A stretch of DNA of 24,706 nt, taken from CAZIKB01 sp964539665. Lineage in GTDB: Bacteria > Zhuqueibacterota > Zhuqueibacteria > Oceanimicrobiales > Oceanimicrobiaceae. Location of the stretch: contig CAZIKB010000100.1 of assembly GCA_964539665.1 (NCBI GenBank), positions 1 through 24,706 of the forward strand. The letters run 5' to 3'. Positions 8,037 through 14,917 of this stretch are shown piece by piece. Position numbers and translations under genes: made by a program. The notes under the pieces are model-generated. The model saw nothing but the letters and a program-made list of their open reading frames with translations, did no database searches and had not been told where the DNA came from. The stretch's first letter is position 1; each line of letters opens with the position of its first letter.

Positions 8037-8612
8037 TCAATGGTTGGATTCTTCACTAAATATTTGGGCGTCAAATATCATCAATTCCACTTCAGGTCTT
8101 TTCCAGTCGTCTTTTTTTAAACCAGCTTTCATGCAAACATGTTCTAAAAAAGTTTCGCGATTCCAATTATTATGAATCGCAACTTGCGGGAGTAAAAGAC
8201 CTTGCGCTTTTTCAAGTTTAATAAAAAGTCCATGACGCTTAACTTTAATTTTTTTTATCGATGATATTTTTCGCATCGGAGATAGTACCGATATTTCAAT
8301 CTTTGTTTCTGTCAATTCACTTTCTTTCAATGGTTGAAATCTAGGATCTCTGAAGGCGGCAGCTTCAGCTACTTCTTGAATGGTCTCACAAAGAGGTTTG
8401 AATCCTTTCACAAATCCAATACATCCACGGAGATTATTATTCTTTGTCAGGGTAACGAATGCACCACGCTCATCAATTAATTGCGGAGAATCAGGACTAA
8501 TACTGGCAGCATTTTCACCACGTAGTTTGGCTTCAATAGATTTTCTTGCTAATTCTAATAAATCTGTCTGCTCAGATTTTGATAGAAAATTTTTAGATTT
8601 CTTTTTAAACAA
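8037..8612 (-). CDS. amrA: AmmeMemoRadiSam system protein A (AMMECR1 family)
   Basis: Homologue of human AMMECR1 and the 'A' member of the AmmeMemoRadiSam set, whose biochemical role is unresolved. The 191 residues show the hallmark LRGCIG (61-66) after ERGAFVTL, then AEAAAFRDPRFQPL (about 83-96) and IEISVLSPM. Together these make up most of an AMMECR1 domain. The start is TTG at 8610-8612 with AGGAG ten bases upstream; an ATG just downstream of that AGGAG is out of frame and closes after five codons. The MEMO homologue (protein B) is 50 bases upstream in the same orientation, which is the usual gene pair. The third member, a radical SAM enzyme, is not in the window. The gene symbol follows one naming scheme and is less sure than the family. 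Confidence 0.93.
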   Translation of the reverse strand: MFKKKSKNFLSKSEQTDLLELARKSIEAKLRGENAASISPDSPQLIDERGAFVTLTKNNNLRGCIGFVKGFKPLCETIQEVAEAAAFRDPRFQPLKESELTETKIEISVLSPMRKISSIKKIKVKRHGLFIKLEKAQGLLLPQVAIHNNWNRETFLEHVCMKAGLKKDDWKRPEVELMIFDAQIFSEESNH

Positions 8613-8662
8613 AGCTTACCATCTCCTGAAGGTAACTTTGCTTCTACGGCTAATCAACAAAA

Positions 8663-9505
8663 TTACTCTAAATTTCCAATTGCGGCTGATAAATAGCCAA
8701 CAACTGTCGAATGTTCTCCAGTGACATCTCCGGAATTTTTGTAAATTAGAACTTTCGCTTTATTGGCACCTGCGTTTTTACTTGCCACCATGGCAGCGAC
8801 AATTGGGCCGCCGCCGCAAGCTTCACATGTGCCGTTATTTAAGGCATCCATCAGCCTGACTTCGTCATATGATTCTATCAATTCACGGGCATTGCAATCA
8901 ATATTAATTGCTTCACGATATGAGTGATTATGAGAAAAATCTGAACTGGCCACAATCAAAGAAGATTCGTTTGCCAGTACTTTTGTCAATGCATCTCCTA
9001 ATAATTTGCATGTCTCATAATCCTGTTCACCAATGACAATCGGAATAATAGAAAAATCCTGTAAAACCTTTTGGATGAAAGGAAGCTGTACCTCGAGTGC
9101 ATGTTCATTTCGATGTCCAGCCCAGGAAGAAATAATATGATCACTCTGCTCAATCAAAGCATCTGCTAATTCTGTAGCCACAGGGACTAATCCCAATGGA
9201 GTCTTATATGCTTTACCGTTAAAAACTGTGACGCCGGGAAAATACTCCATATGGCTTGGAGAAATAACTGCCACTACTGAATATCGGTGACCTATCAAAA
9301 GCTTATAGCCAACGGCGGCAACCAGACCGGAATACATATATCCGGCATGTGGGCTTACTAACGCTTTAATCCTGCCATTAAAATCAATCGTTTCAGAGCG
9401 CTTAATCAGACTCTCAATTTCGGAGTCCAATTTTACAGGATCACCGGGATAAAATGCATTGGCAACAACCGGTGGTCGAATGTCTTTCTTATAAACCGAC
9501 GACAT
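8663..9505 (-). CDS. amrB: AmmeMemoRadiSam system protein B (MEMO family)
   Basis: Member of the MEMO1 family, related in fold to LigB-type non-haem iron dioxygenases; the human protein binds copper or iron. The 280 residues contain the expected metal-site elements: H53 in SPHAGYMYSG, H85 in SPSHM, the EHALEVQLPF motif (134-143), SSDFSHNH (187-194) and C230 in ACGGGPI. Length matches the family. It sits directly upstream of the AMMECR1 gene, so the two are probably cotranscribed and act together. The ATG start at 9505 has only a weak ribosome site. Whether it is an enzyme cannot be told from sequence. Confidence 0.93.
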   Translation of the reverse strand: MSSVYKKDIRPPVVANAFYPGDPVKLDSEIESLIKRSETIDFNGRIKALVSPHAGYMYSGLVAAVGYKLLIGHRYSVVAVISPSHMEYFPGVTVFNGKAYKTPLGLVPVATELADALIEQSDHIISSWAGHRNEHALEVQLPFIQKVLQDFSIIPIVIGEQDYETCKLLGDALTKVLANESSLIVASSDFSHNHSYREAINIDCNARELIESYDEVRLMDALNNGTCEACGGGPIVAAMVASKNAGANKAKVLIYKNSGDVTGEHSTVVGYLSAAIGNLE

Positions 9506-9586
9506 GACTTCAATTCAATTTATAATTATTTCATAATAAGAATTTAATAAAAAAATCAGTTAAGTCAAGCAAAATTTAATCCAGAT

Positions 9587-10480
9587 TCAAAAGGTGCCGC
9601 ATTTTGGAAAATAGGATAAAAGCAAACGAGGCACATCTTCAATGCGTTTAATTGTGGAGCCTATCTGTATTCTATCCTTTCCCCATAACATAGTAGGCAC
9701 CTGGTTATGCGTATGCGTTGAAACACTTAAATCTTCAAAATTGCCGTGATCACTGGTTACCAATACCAGATGCTCATTTAAATCTATTTTGTTTAAAACC
9801 GTTTCTAAGAATTTATTAAGCTTATCCAGCTCAGACTTAGCCCATAACATATCCTGTCGATGCCCAATTATATCAGTCAAAATAAATTCAAACAGACAAA
9901 AATCAGTAGATTCAGCAATTTGCACCAATATTTCTGCAGACGTTTCTGGATTTCTAATTGGCACTAAATACCCCATTTTTGAAAGAAACTTGTTTGTCAA
10001 ATCATGAGATATGGCTTTGTCCTGGACTAATTCATTGTGTACCATTCGAAAAGGGAAGCTCGAAGCTTTAACAGACCACGTAGTGGTGGAAATTTGTCGA
10101 TTTGGTCTTTCGAAATACTCTGGCGTGAAAGCATTCGCAAAAGTAGCCACTTTGTGCATCTTTTCTAATTTCAAAAAAATGCTTTCTTCTTTTAATATTT
10201 TTCTCAAAGTAGGCGTCGGAAATCCAGAAGCGTGCCTATCTAAACTTTTAGCAGCATTTATTCCGGTTAACAGTGCAGTTTGACCAGTTGCACTCTGGGG
10301 CAGACCCGGCACTTCCATAGAAGGATCTGTTGAAATAACCTGGCCATTCAAAGGAACCGAATTGATTTTGTGGTTAGTGAAATGTGAAAAGAACGGAGAC
10401 GGAAATCGTGCCAGGGGATTCTTCTCAACATCAAATTCACCGATTCCGATTCCATCTATAAAGATCATTAAAACAGACAT
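9587..10480 (-). CDS. alkaline phosphatase superfamily metalloenzyme (phosphomutase-like)
   Basis: Two-metal phospho-transfer enzyme of the alkaline phosphatase superfamily, closest in motif style to phosphopentomutase and cofactor-independent phosphoglycerate mutase (metalloenzyme domain). Of the 297 residues, D9 lies in FIDGIGIGE, T65 in SATGQTALLTG is the likely nucleophile, and D203/H207 lie in TDIIGHRQD. D244-H245 are in SDHGNFED and H256 and H258 in THTHNQVP. All metal-ligand motifs are thus present. At under 300 residues it lacks the large extra domain of iPGM or phosphopentomutase, so it may be a hydrolase or mutase with another substrate. Neighbours on both sides, in the same orientation with gaps under 85 bases, do not reveal the substrate. 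Cytoplasmic: no signal peptide. Confidence 0.8.
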   Translation of the reverse strand: MSVLMIFIDGIGIGEFDVEKNPLARFPSPFFSHFTNHKINSVPLNGQVISTDPSMEVPGLPQSATGQTALLTGINAAKSLDRHASGFPTPTLRKILKEESIFLKLEKMHKVATFANAFTPEYFERPNRQISTTTWSVKASSFPFRMVHNELVQDKAISHDLTNKFLSKMGYLVPIRNPETSAEILVQIAESTDFCLFEFILTDIIGHRQDMLWAKSELDKLNKFLETVLNKIDLNEHLVLVTSDHGNFEDLSVSTHTHNQVPTMLWGKDRIQIGSTIKRIEDVPRLLLSYFPKCGTF

Positions 10481-10549
10481 AAAAATAACACAATACTCAA
10501 AATGAATTTGCTTACCTTATCTCTATTTGTGAATTAATCAGGATATATA

Positions 10550-11572
10550 TTATTCTGTATCCTTCACCAAATGTTTTTCATCAATTTCATGCTCAACAAT
10601 ATCCTGTTCAACCACAGCATCGGAAAAATGCAAATTTTCTTTCCAAAAATAGAATAATCCAATGACAGTGAATGGAATTGTATTCATAGCATGACTGATC
10701 ACTGCAAAACTCAAAGCTTCACTTTCCGGTACCCCAAATAGTGAAAGACTTTTCATACAAAACCAATGATAGGTGCCAACAAAGCCGGGTGATGAAGGTA
10801 TCATAATCCCTATACTGACTATCACCAGAACGATGAGACTCGAAAAGAGATTTATATTGTATTTTTGAGGAAAATCAAAAGCAAAAAAAGAAGTATAAAC
10901 AGTTCCTATATAAAGTACCCATACTAAAATGGATAAGATTATTATGGTTAAATAATGGTCTGTTTTTTTTAATACTGTAAATCCCTGTAAAAACGATCGA
11001 ACAACTTTTTGTACAAAATTAAAAATCCTGGAGGGTAATATTTTTCCCAGAATTCTAATCGTGCTTTCGGTTTTTTCCATTAAAAGGACTATAAAAATAA
11101 TTGCACTTATGGTTATAATAAATATAAAATATCCACTGTTTTTGATAATATCTGGTAAAGGGAAAAATAGGACAGCACATGATAGCAACACCAACAAAGA
11201 TAAAATATCTATAAGTCGTTCAACAATGACTGTGGCAAATGCTGAGCTTTTAGAGATCTGCTGGGTTTTTCCTATTGCAAATGCTCTTAAAAATTCACCT
11301 AACCGCAAAGGGAAGATATTATTAGCCGCATAGCCTATCATTAATGCCGAAAAGAGTGGGTGTACATTTACATTTTGAATGGGTGCTAAAATATATCGCC
11401 AGCGAACAGCTCGAGCCCAATGACTGAAAAGCATAAAACTTATGGCAGGAATTAGCCAGATATATTTGGCATTTTTTAAGGTTTGCAGCATTTCCTGAAA
11501 ATCGACTTCTCGAAAAGCAAGTAAAATAAAAATAGCACTGATAACGATTCCAATGAAAACTTTTCGTTTCAA
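10550..11572 (-). CDS. UPF0104 / LPG-synthase-TM-type flippase-like membrane protein
   Basis: Integral membrane protein of the lysylphosphatidylglycerol synthase transmembrane domain family (also AglD2/UPF0104), thought to move or modify lipids or lipid-linked glycans. The 340 residues have about eight hydrophobic helices. The family signatures are present: ALMIGYAANNIFPLRLGEFLRA, VIVERLIDILSLL and IMIPSSPGFVGTYHWFC. There is no soluble catalytic domain, so it is the flippase-like form only. The start is TTG at 11570-11572, preceded by AAGGATGG; the YchF-type gene ends 14 bases earlier, suggesting cotranscription. Physiological substrate is unknown. Confidence 0.87.
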   Translation of the reverse strand: MKRKVFIGIVISAIFILLAFREVDFQEMLQTLKNAKYIWLIPAISFMLFSHWARAVRWRYILAPIQNVNVHPLFSALMIGYAANNIFPLRLGEFLRAFAIGKTQQISKSSAFATVIVERLIDILSLLVLLSCAVLFFPLPDIIKNSGYFIFIITISAIIFIVLLMEKTESTIRILGKILPSRIFNFVQKVVRSFLQGFTVLKKTDHYLTIIILSILVWVLYIGTVYTSFFAFDFPQKYNINLFSSLIVLVIVSIGIMIPSSPGFVGTYHWFCMKSLSLFGVPESEALSFAVISHAMNTIPFTVIGLFYFWKENLHFSDAVVEQDIVEHEIDEKHLVKDTE

Positions 11573-11586
11573 TTTTTCACCATCCT

Positions 11587-12678
11587 TTACACGTTAAACC
11601 GAAATGTGATGACATCACCATCGTGAACTATGTAATCTTTACCCTCCAATCGCAGCACTCCTTGCTCTTTACATTTAATCAAAGAACCAAGATCACTCAA
11701 AGTATTAAAGTCTACTGTTTCGGCGCGGATAAATCCGCGTTCCATATCGGAATGAACAGCGCCTGCCGCTGTTTGGGCTCGAGCCCCTTGCTGAATGGTC
11801 CAGGCCCGGACCTCTTTATCCCCTACTGTAAAAAAGGATATCACTCCTAAGAGTTGATACGAATCTCGTATTATTTTATTCAATGCCGATTCTTTGATTC
11901 CCAACTCTTCCTGAAAAGCATCTCGTTCATTTTCAGGAAGCTGCGCAATTTCCATTTCTATTTCTGCAGAAACACATTCAAGAATTATTTTTTTACCTTC
12001 CGCAATCGTTGAAAATTTCTGCCTCACTTTTTCTTCAGTTCTAACATCTTCTTCACCAATATTCACTACTAACAGCATCGGCTTTGCGGTCAAAAAATGA
12101 AAGCCTTTAGTGATTTTTTGTTCGGTTTGACTAAATTCAACTTCGCGCAACGGTATTTCCGATTCAAGATTTTCCAGGCACTTTTTCAACAATTCCAGCT
12201 CTCGCTGTCCTTCAACATTTTTTGTCTTCGCTAATTCAGCACTTAATTTTTGAATTCGAACTTCCATTATGGCCAAATCAGAAAACAAAAACTCTTCTTC
12301 AATGATGGAAAAATCCCTTTCAGGATCGATGTTACCCTCAGGGTGTGGGACTGCATCATTTTTAAAATTGCGAGCAACACAAAGCATAGCATCGACATTG
12401 CGCAAGTTACCTAAAAAGTGTTCCTGGAATCCTTTGCGTTGGGTCGAGCCTTTTGATAAGCCGCCAACATCCACATATTCAATGGTTGTTTGAACTTTTT
12501 TTGTCTGGCTATTTAATTGATGCAAGCGGTCTAAACGAGTATCTGGGATTTTAACAATGCTTAAATGTGCTTCCTGTTTGCCAAACGATTTTTGAGCAGC
12601 ATCTAAACTGGTTCTGGTAAGAGTATTGAAAAGTGTTGTCTTGCCAGATTGCGGCAACCCTACAATTCCTATTCGCAT
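11587..12678 (-). CDS. ychF: YchF/OLA1-family P-loop ATPase (divergent, DUF933/TGS)
   Basis: Member of the Obg-related YchF family, a ribosome-associated nucleotide hydrolase preferring ATP. The 363 residues match the family length. The P-loop is GLPQSGKT (7-14) rather than the usual GLPNVGKS. The G3 region is VDVGGLSKG (69-77), and the C-terminal TGS/DUF933 part ends with the family-typical YIVHDGDVITFRFNV. The departures in the P-loop and G3 region suggest the divergent YchF-like branch, so orthology with E. coli YchF is not certain. It heads a same-strand run with the UPF0104 gene (14 bases away). Confidence 0.87.
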   Translation of the reverse strand: MRIGIVGLPQSGKTTLFNTLTRTSLDAAQKSFGKQEAHLSIVKIPDTRLDRLHQLNSQTKKVQTTIEYVDVGGLSKGSTQRKGFQEHFLGNLRNVDAMLCVARNFKNDAVPHPEGNIDPERDFSIIEEEFLFSDLAIMEVRIQKLSAELAKTKNVEGQRELELLKKCLENLESEIPLREVEFSQTEQKITKGFHFLTAKPMLLVVNIGEEDVRTEEKVRQKFSTIAEGKKIILECVSAEIEMEIAQLPENERDAFQEELGIKESALNKIIRDSYQLLGVISFFTVGDKEVRAWTIQQGARAQTAAGAVHSDMERGFIRAETVDFNTLSDLGSLIKCKEQGVLRLEGKDYIVHDGDVITFRFNV

Positions 12679-12728
12679 AATTAATTATGGGTTAAATTAA
12701 AAGGCTAAAATAGGATTTTTTTTAAAAA

Positions 12729-12750
12729 TGATCAAGTTATTTATTGATCA
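12729..12750 (-). terminator. weak hairpin after the DUF4870 gene
   Basis: TGATCA occurs at 12729-12734 and 12745-12750 and can pair across ten bases, followed on the minus strand by TTTTTAAAAAAAA. The stem is only six pairs, starting 4 bases after the stop codon at 12754. It may be a weak terminator. Confidence 0.3.
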
Positions 12751-12753
12751 CAG

Positions 12754-13140
12754 TTATTGAATAAATCTTATGGTCAGTGGATAGCGAAAATGCACACCTT
12801 CACTTGATCGCACTGCAGCTATAATTGTGATGATAATAGAAAAGGCAAACAGGCCAATTATAAGAAATAAACCAATCACCAGGAAAATCAGAATTGCTGA
12901 TGCAATCAAATATATGGTAAGGCTGATTTGGAAGTTGACCGCTTCTTTTCCCTGATCATTCACCAGAGAGAATTCATCTCTATACATCAACCAGATGACT
13001 AATGGTGCAATTATATTAGCCGGCGGGAAAATATAACCGAAAAGTCCACCAAGGTGGCAAAACACTGCCCAGTTTTTCTCGTCTTTTGATAATCTTTCAG
13101 AGGTCTTATTACTTTCGCTCACAGATTTTGATGTGCTCAT
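12754..13140 (-). CDS. DUF4870 small membrane protein
   Basis: Small integral membrane protein of the DUF4870 (TIC20-like) family; function unknown. The 128 residues have a polar N-terminus (1-22), then DEKNWAVFCHLGGLFGYIFP and helices at about 28-50, 70-90 and 92-112. Both FCHLGG and GKEAVNFQ are family hallmarks. ATG at 13140 has a GGAG site. The upstream short XRE protein ends 84 bases before it. In FCB bacteria such HTH and DUF4870 domains can also occur fused in one protein (general knowledge), so here they look like a split pair acting together in membrane-linked regulation (inference). Confidence 0.85.
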   Translation of the reverse strand: MSTSKSVSESNKTSERLSKDEKNWAVFCHLGGLFGYIFPPANIIAPLVIWLMYRDEFSLVNDQGKEAVNFQISLTIYLIASAILIFLVIGLFLIIGLFAFSIIITIIAAVRSSEGVHFRYPLTIRFIQ

Positions 13141-13224
13141 GTTTTTCTCCGTTGTTTTTGAATTTACCAGAGCCAGCTTGACTAAACATTTAAAGTTTAG
13201 TAAAACTGATTAATTTACTCTGGT

Positions 13225-13407
13225 TTAAAAAAATGAATGGTCATTAGATAATAATTTTAAGGTTGATAACCGGGGCGTTACTTCACCTGTTTCGATTCTT
13301 TGAATACTTCTCACATTTAACCGACAGCGATAAGCCAGTTCTTCCTGAGTCAATCCTTGCTGTTTTCTTAAGTCTGTTATTTTTCTGCCAATTTCTGGTT
13401 GTCTCAT
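13225..13407 (-). CDS. short XRE-family helix-turn-helix protein
   Basis: A 60-residue Cro/C1-type DNA-binding protein. The whole HTH is present: GRKITDLRKQQGLTQEELAY (7-26), then LNVRSIQRIETGEVTPR (29-45). The final residues (LKLLSNDHSFF) diverge from the usual continuation, so the gene may be trimmed at its 3' end. ATG at 13407 is preceded by GGAGG and a strong sigma-70 promoter, so it is very likely expressed. It lies directly upstream of DUF4870 and probably controls it or senses through it. An overlapping longer frame on the same strand (13283-13474) is a shadow. Confidence 0.8.
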   Translation of the reverse strand: MRQPEIGRKITDLRKQQGLTQEELAYRCRLNVRSIQRIETGEVTPRLSTLKLLSNDHSFF

Positions 13408-13439
13408 AATTCCTCCAATCGGGTTTTTGTTTTTCCTTT

Positions 13440-13468
13440 AAGATAACATCACAAAGACGATTTGTCAA
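13440..13468 (-). promoter_or_regulatory. sigma-70 promoter of the XRE-DUF4870 pair
   Basis: On the minus strand TTGACA (13463-13468), 17 bases, TATCTT (13440-13445). The leader of about 26 bases contains the GGAGG of the XRE gene. This is the best sigma-70 match seen in the window. A small perfect dyad, CAAATC-N3-GATTTG (13501-13515), lies 32 bases upstream of the -35 box and could be an operator. Confidence 0.75.
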
Positions 13469-13557
13469 CTGCACTCACCCGACCTTTGCACGGCATTTAA
13501 CAAATCACAGATTTGGGCGTTATTTAGATTTGATTTGATGAAATTTATTATCATTGT

Positions 13558-13779
13558 TTAATCAATCGACTGCTCGTCCGGTTCGTAATCCAGGATATCG
13601 CCAGGCTTGCAATCGAGTATTTTACAAATAGCCTCAAGCGTATTGAAACGGATGCCTCGCACTTTGCCAGTTTTCAGCAGGGAGAGATTCGTCATTGAAA
13701 TTCCCACTTTCTCTGCCAATTTATTCAAAGGCATTTTTCTCCTGACCATCATCAAATCCAGATTTATTCGTATTGGCAT
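13558..13779 (-). CDS. YozG-type XRE transcriptional regulator
   Basis: A 73-residue Cro/C1-type regulator of the YozG kind. The HTH runs from about 15 to 62 (KLAEKVGISMTNLSLLKTGK, then RFNTLEAICKILDCKPGDIL), and the protein ends in an acidic tail. A GCGAGGAT ribosome site precedes the ATG at 13779. It follows the DUF2975 gene by 12 bases, the well-known DUF2975 plus YozG pairing, and the two are surely one operon. The likely role is DNA-binding partner of the membrane protein, possibly binding the palindromes upstream of 14457. Confidence 0.93.
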   Translation of the reverse strand: MPIRINLDLMMVRRKMPLNKLAEKVGISMTNLSLLKTGKVRGIRFNTLEAICKILDCKPGDILDYEPDEQSID

Positions 13780-13791
13780 ATCAAATCCTCG

Positions 13792-14457
13792 CTATACAAT
13801 TGATTCACTGTCTTCTTTGTACTGCAGCCCACTCCGAAAGATTTCTGCCAATACAAGAAACACCAGGCCCAGGAATATCCACCCTAAGTCAAAATGTCTG
13901 AAAAAATCTCCTGCTGCACCGAGATCCCACATGCCCAAATGTTTAAGCGGTCGCGCGATGGTAAAGTTAGCCCGAATATACATGGAAATAAACAAACCCC
14001 TGATTGCTTCAAAAAATGGGAGTAAAATAATCAATACTGCCATTTTTCTGAATCTAATCACATTTTCCCACACAAATGGTTTATTTATTATGAGTGTTCC
14101 GATGACACTTCGCAGTAAATGGATAAGCATTAAAATCATTCCACCGCCGACCACAAGGTCAGTGAACCGCATGGTGATGGTCTGCCAGTCTCTTTCTGTT
14201 TTAAATGAAAGCTCTGTTTTTTCCACCTGGACCTCAATGACACTATGTTCCTGGTTTTTTGACTGAATTTCAAATGCCGTGGGTGATGGTTCAATGTGCA
14301 CAGGCCAGCCGTGTATCTCGTAGGAAGTCCCTGTGAAAAAAAATATGACAACAAACGCGACGAAAATACCGCTAAAAACAAATAAAACAAAATACCATAA
14401 AAAATTGATGGCTACCTTCAGAACAGTAGCAATTGATCTTTTACCGAGAATCTTCAT
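13792..14457 (-). CDS. DUF2975 membrane protein
   Basis: Membrane protein of the DUF2975 family, function unknown, probably the sensor or regulator partner of the adjacent YozG-type repressor. Of 221 residues, four hydrophobic helices are visible: about 12-42, 97-120, 135-160 and 190-210. A soluble loop between the first two (about 43-95) carries charged and aromatic residues. The family C-terminal signature EIFRSGLQYKEDSESIV and the NKPFVWENVIRFRKMA block are present. The loop is larger than in many DUF2975 proteins. Upstream is a 460-base gap with palindromes. Confidence 0.9.
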   Translation of the reverse strand: MKILGKRSIATVLKVAINFLWYFVLFVFSGIFVAFVVIFFFTGTSYEIHGWPVHIEPSPTAFEIQSKNQEHSVIEVQVEKTELSFKTERDWQTITMRFTDLVVGGGMILMLIHLLRSVIGTLIINKPFVWENVIRFRKMAVLIILLPFFEAIRGLFISMYIRANFTIARPLKHLGMWDLGAAGDFFRHFDLGWIFLGLVFLVLAEIFRSGLQYKEDSESIV

Positions 14458-14567
14458 AGTCAGCCTTAATATTCTAATCGTAATACTATTTTATTGTCGA
14501 TATGCTTGATTAAATGACACAGACAAAATAATAATATATTTTATGTAATGCAAGTATTATTTTACGT

Positions 14568-14593
14568 TTTACGTAAATTTATTTAAATTTAAA
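14568..14593. promoter_or_regulatory. palindromes upstream of the DUF2975-XRE operon
   Basis: TTTACGTAAA (14568-14577) and TTTAAATTTAAA (14582-14593) are perfect palindromes, and TTTTACGT is directly repeated at 14560-14574. They lie 110-135 bases upstream of the start codon at 14457. A binding site for the small repressor of the operon is possible; this is inference. Confidence 0.3.
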
Positions 14594-14663
14594 GTAAAAT
14601 AGGAAAAGGTGAGATTAACTTAATAAGAAGGCTTAAGCAAGATAGAAAAAAGATTAAGGATGA

Positions 14664-14852
14664 ATGACCTCAATATGTGAAGAGGGAATTTTAAATCCTG
14701 TTTAGAAAATTACACCCTATTATAGACATCAGCTTTTGCGGAAATATCCTGACTTAAATGGAAATTCCTGCATAAAAGAATGTCTGGATTACATAACTTT
14801 TGGTGTTTTCGGTCAAACTTTAATGAAGGACAAAATGATTAGCTTTTATTAA
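14664..14852 (+). pseudogene. possible interrupted small gene on the plus strand
   Basis: An ATG at 14664, three bases after AAGGA, opens a frame of 13 codons (MTSICEEGILNPV). It is closed by TAG at 14703-14705 and then continues open for 48 codons to TAA at 14850. The second part (TPYYRHQLLRKYPDLNGNSC and onward) has a protein-like composition. No family is recognised. It is the only plus-strand candidate in the window, set in the 460-base gap 14458-14917. It may be a decayed gene or chance. Confidence 0.25.
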
Positions 14853-14880
14853 GTAAATTATTCTGTCGCCAATCATTTTG
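14831..14880. repeat. 13-base inverted repeat in the gap after the DUF2911 gene
   Basis: CAAAATGATTAGC (14831-14843) and GCCAATCATTTTG (14868-14880) are inverted copies with one mismatch, 24 bases apart, 38 bases beyond the stop of the DUF2911 gene. There is no U run after either arm. It may be a terminator of the DUF2911 gene or a leftover of a mobile element. Confidence 0.4.
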
Positions 14881-14917
14881 CCTTTCCCTTCAAACAACAT
14901 AACGACATTTTATTATC

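Noticed and set aside
8380..8724. 114-codon plus-strand frame
   Set aside because: It runs antisense to the AMMECR1 and MEMO genes; nothing in it resembles a domain.
13283..13474. 63-codon minus-strand frame overlapping the short XRE gene
   Set aside because: It is shifted against the frame with the HTH and lacks the GGAGG and promoter fit of the XRE start at 13407.
13607..14266. 219-codon open frame on the plus strand
   Set aside because: It lies antisense to the YozG-type regulator and DUF2975 genes, whose family signatures are clear; its translation has no recognisable domain and no good ribosome site.
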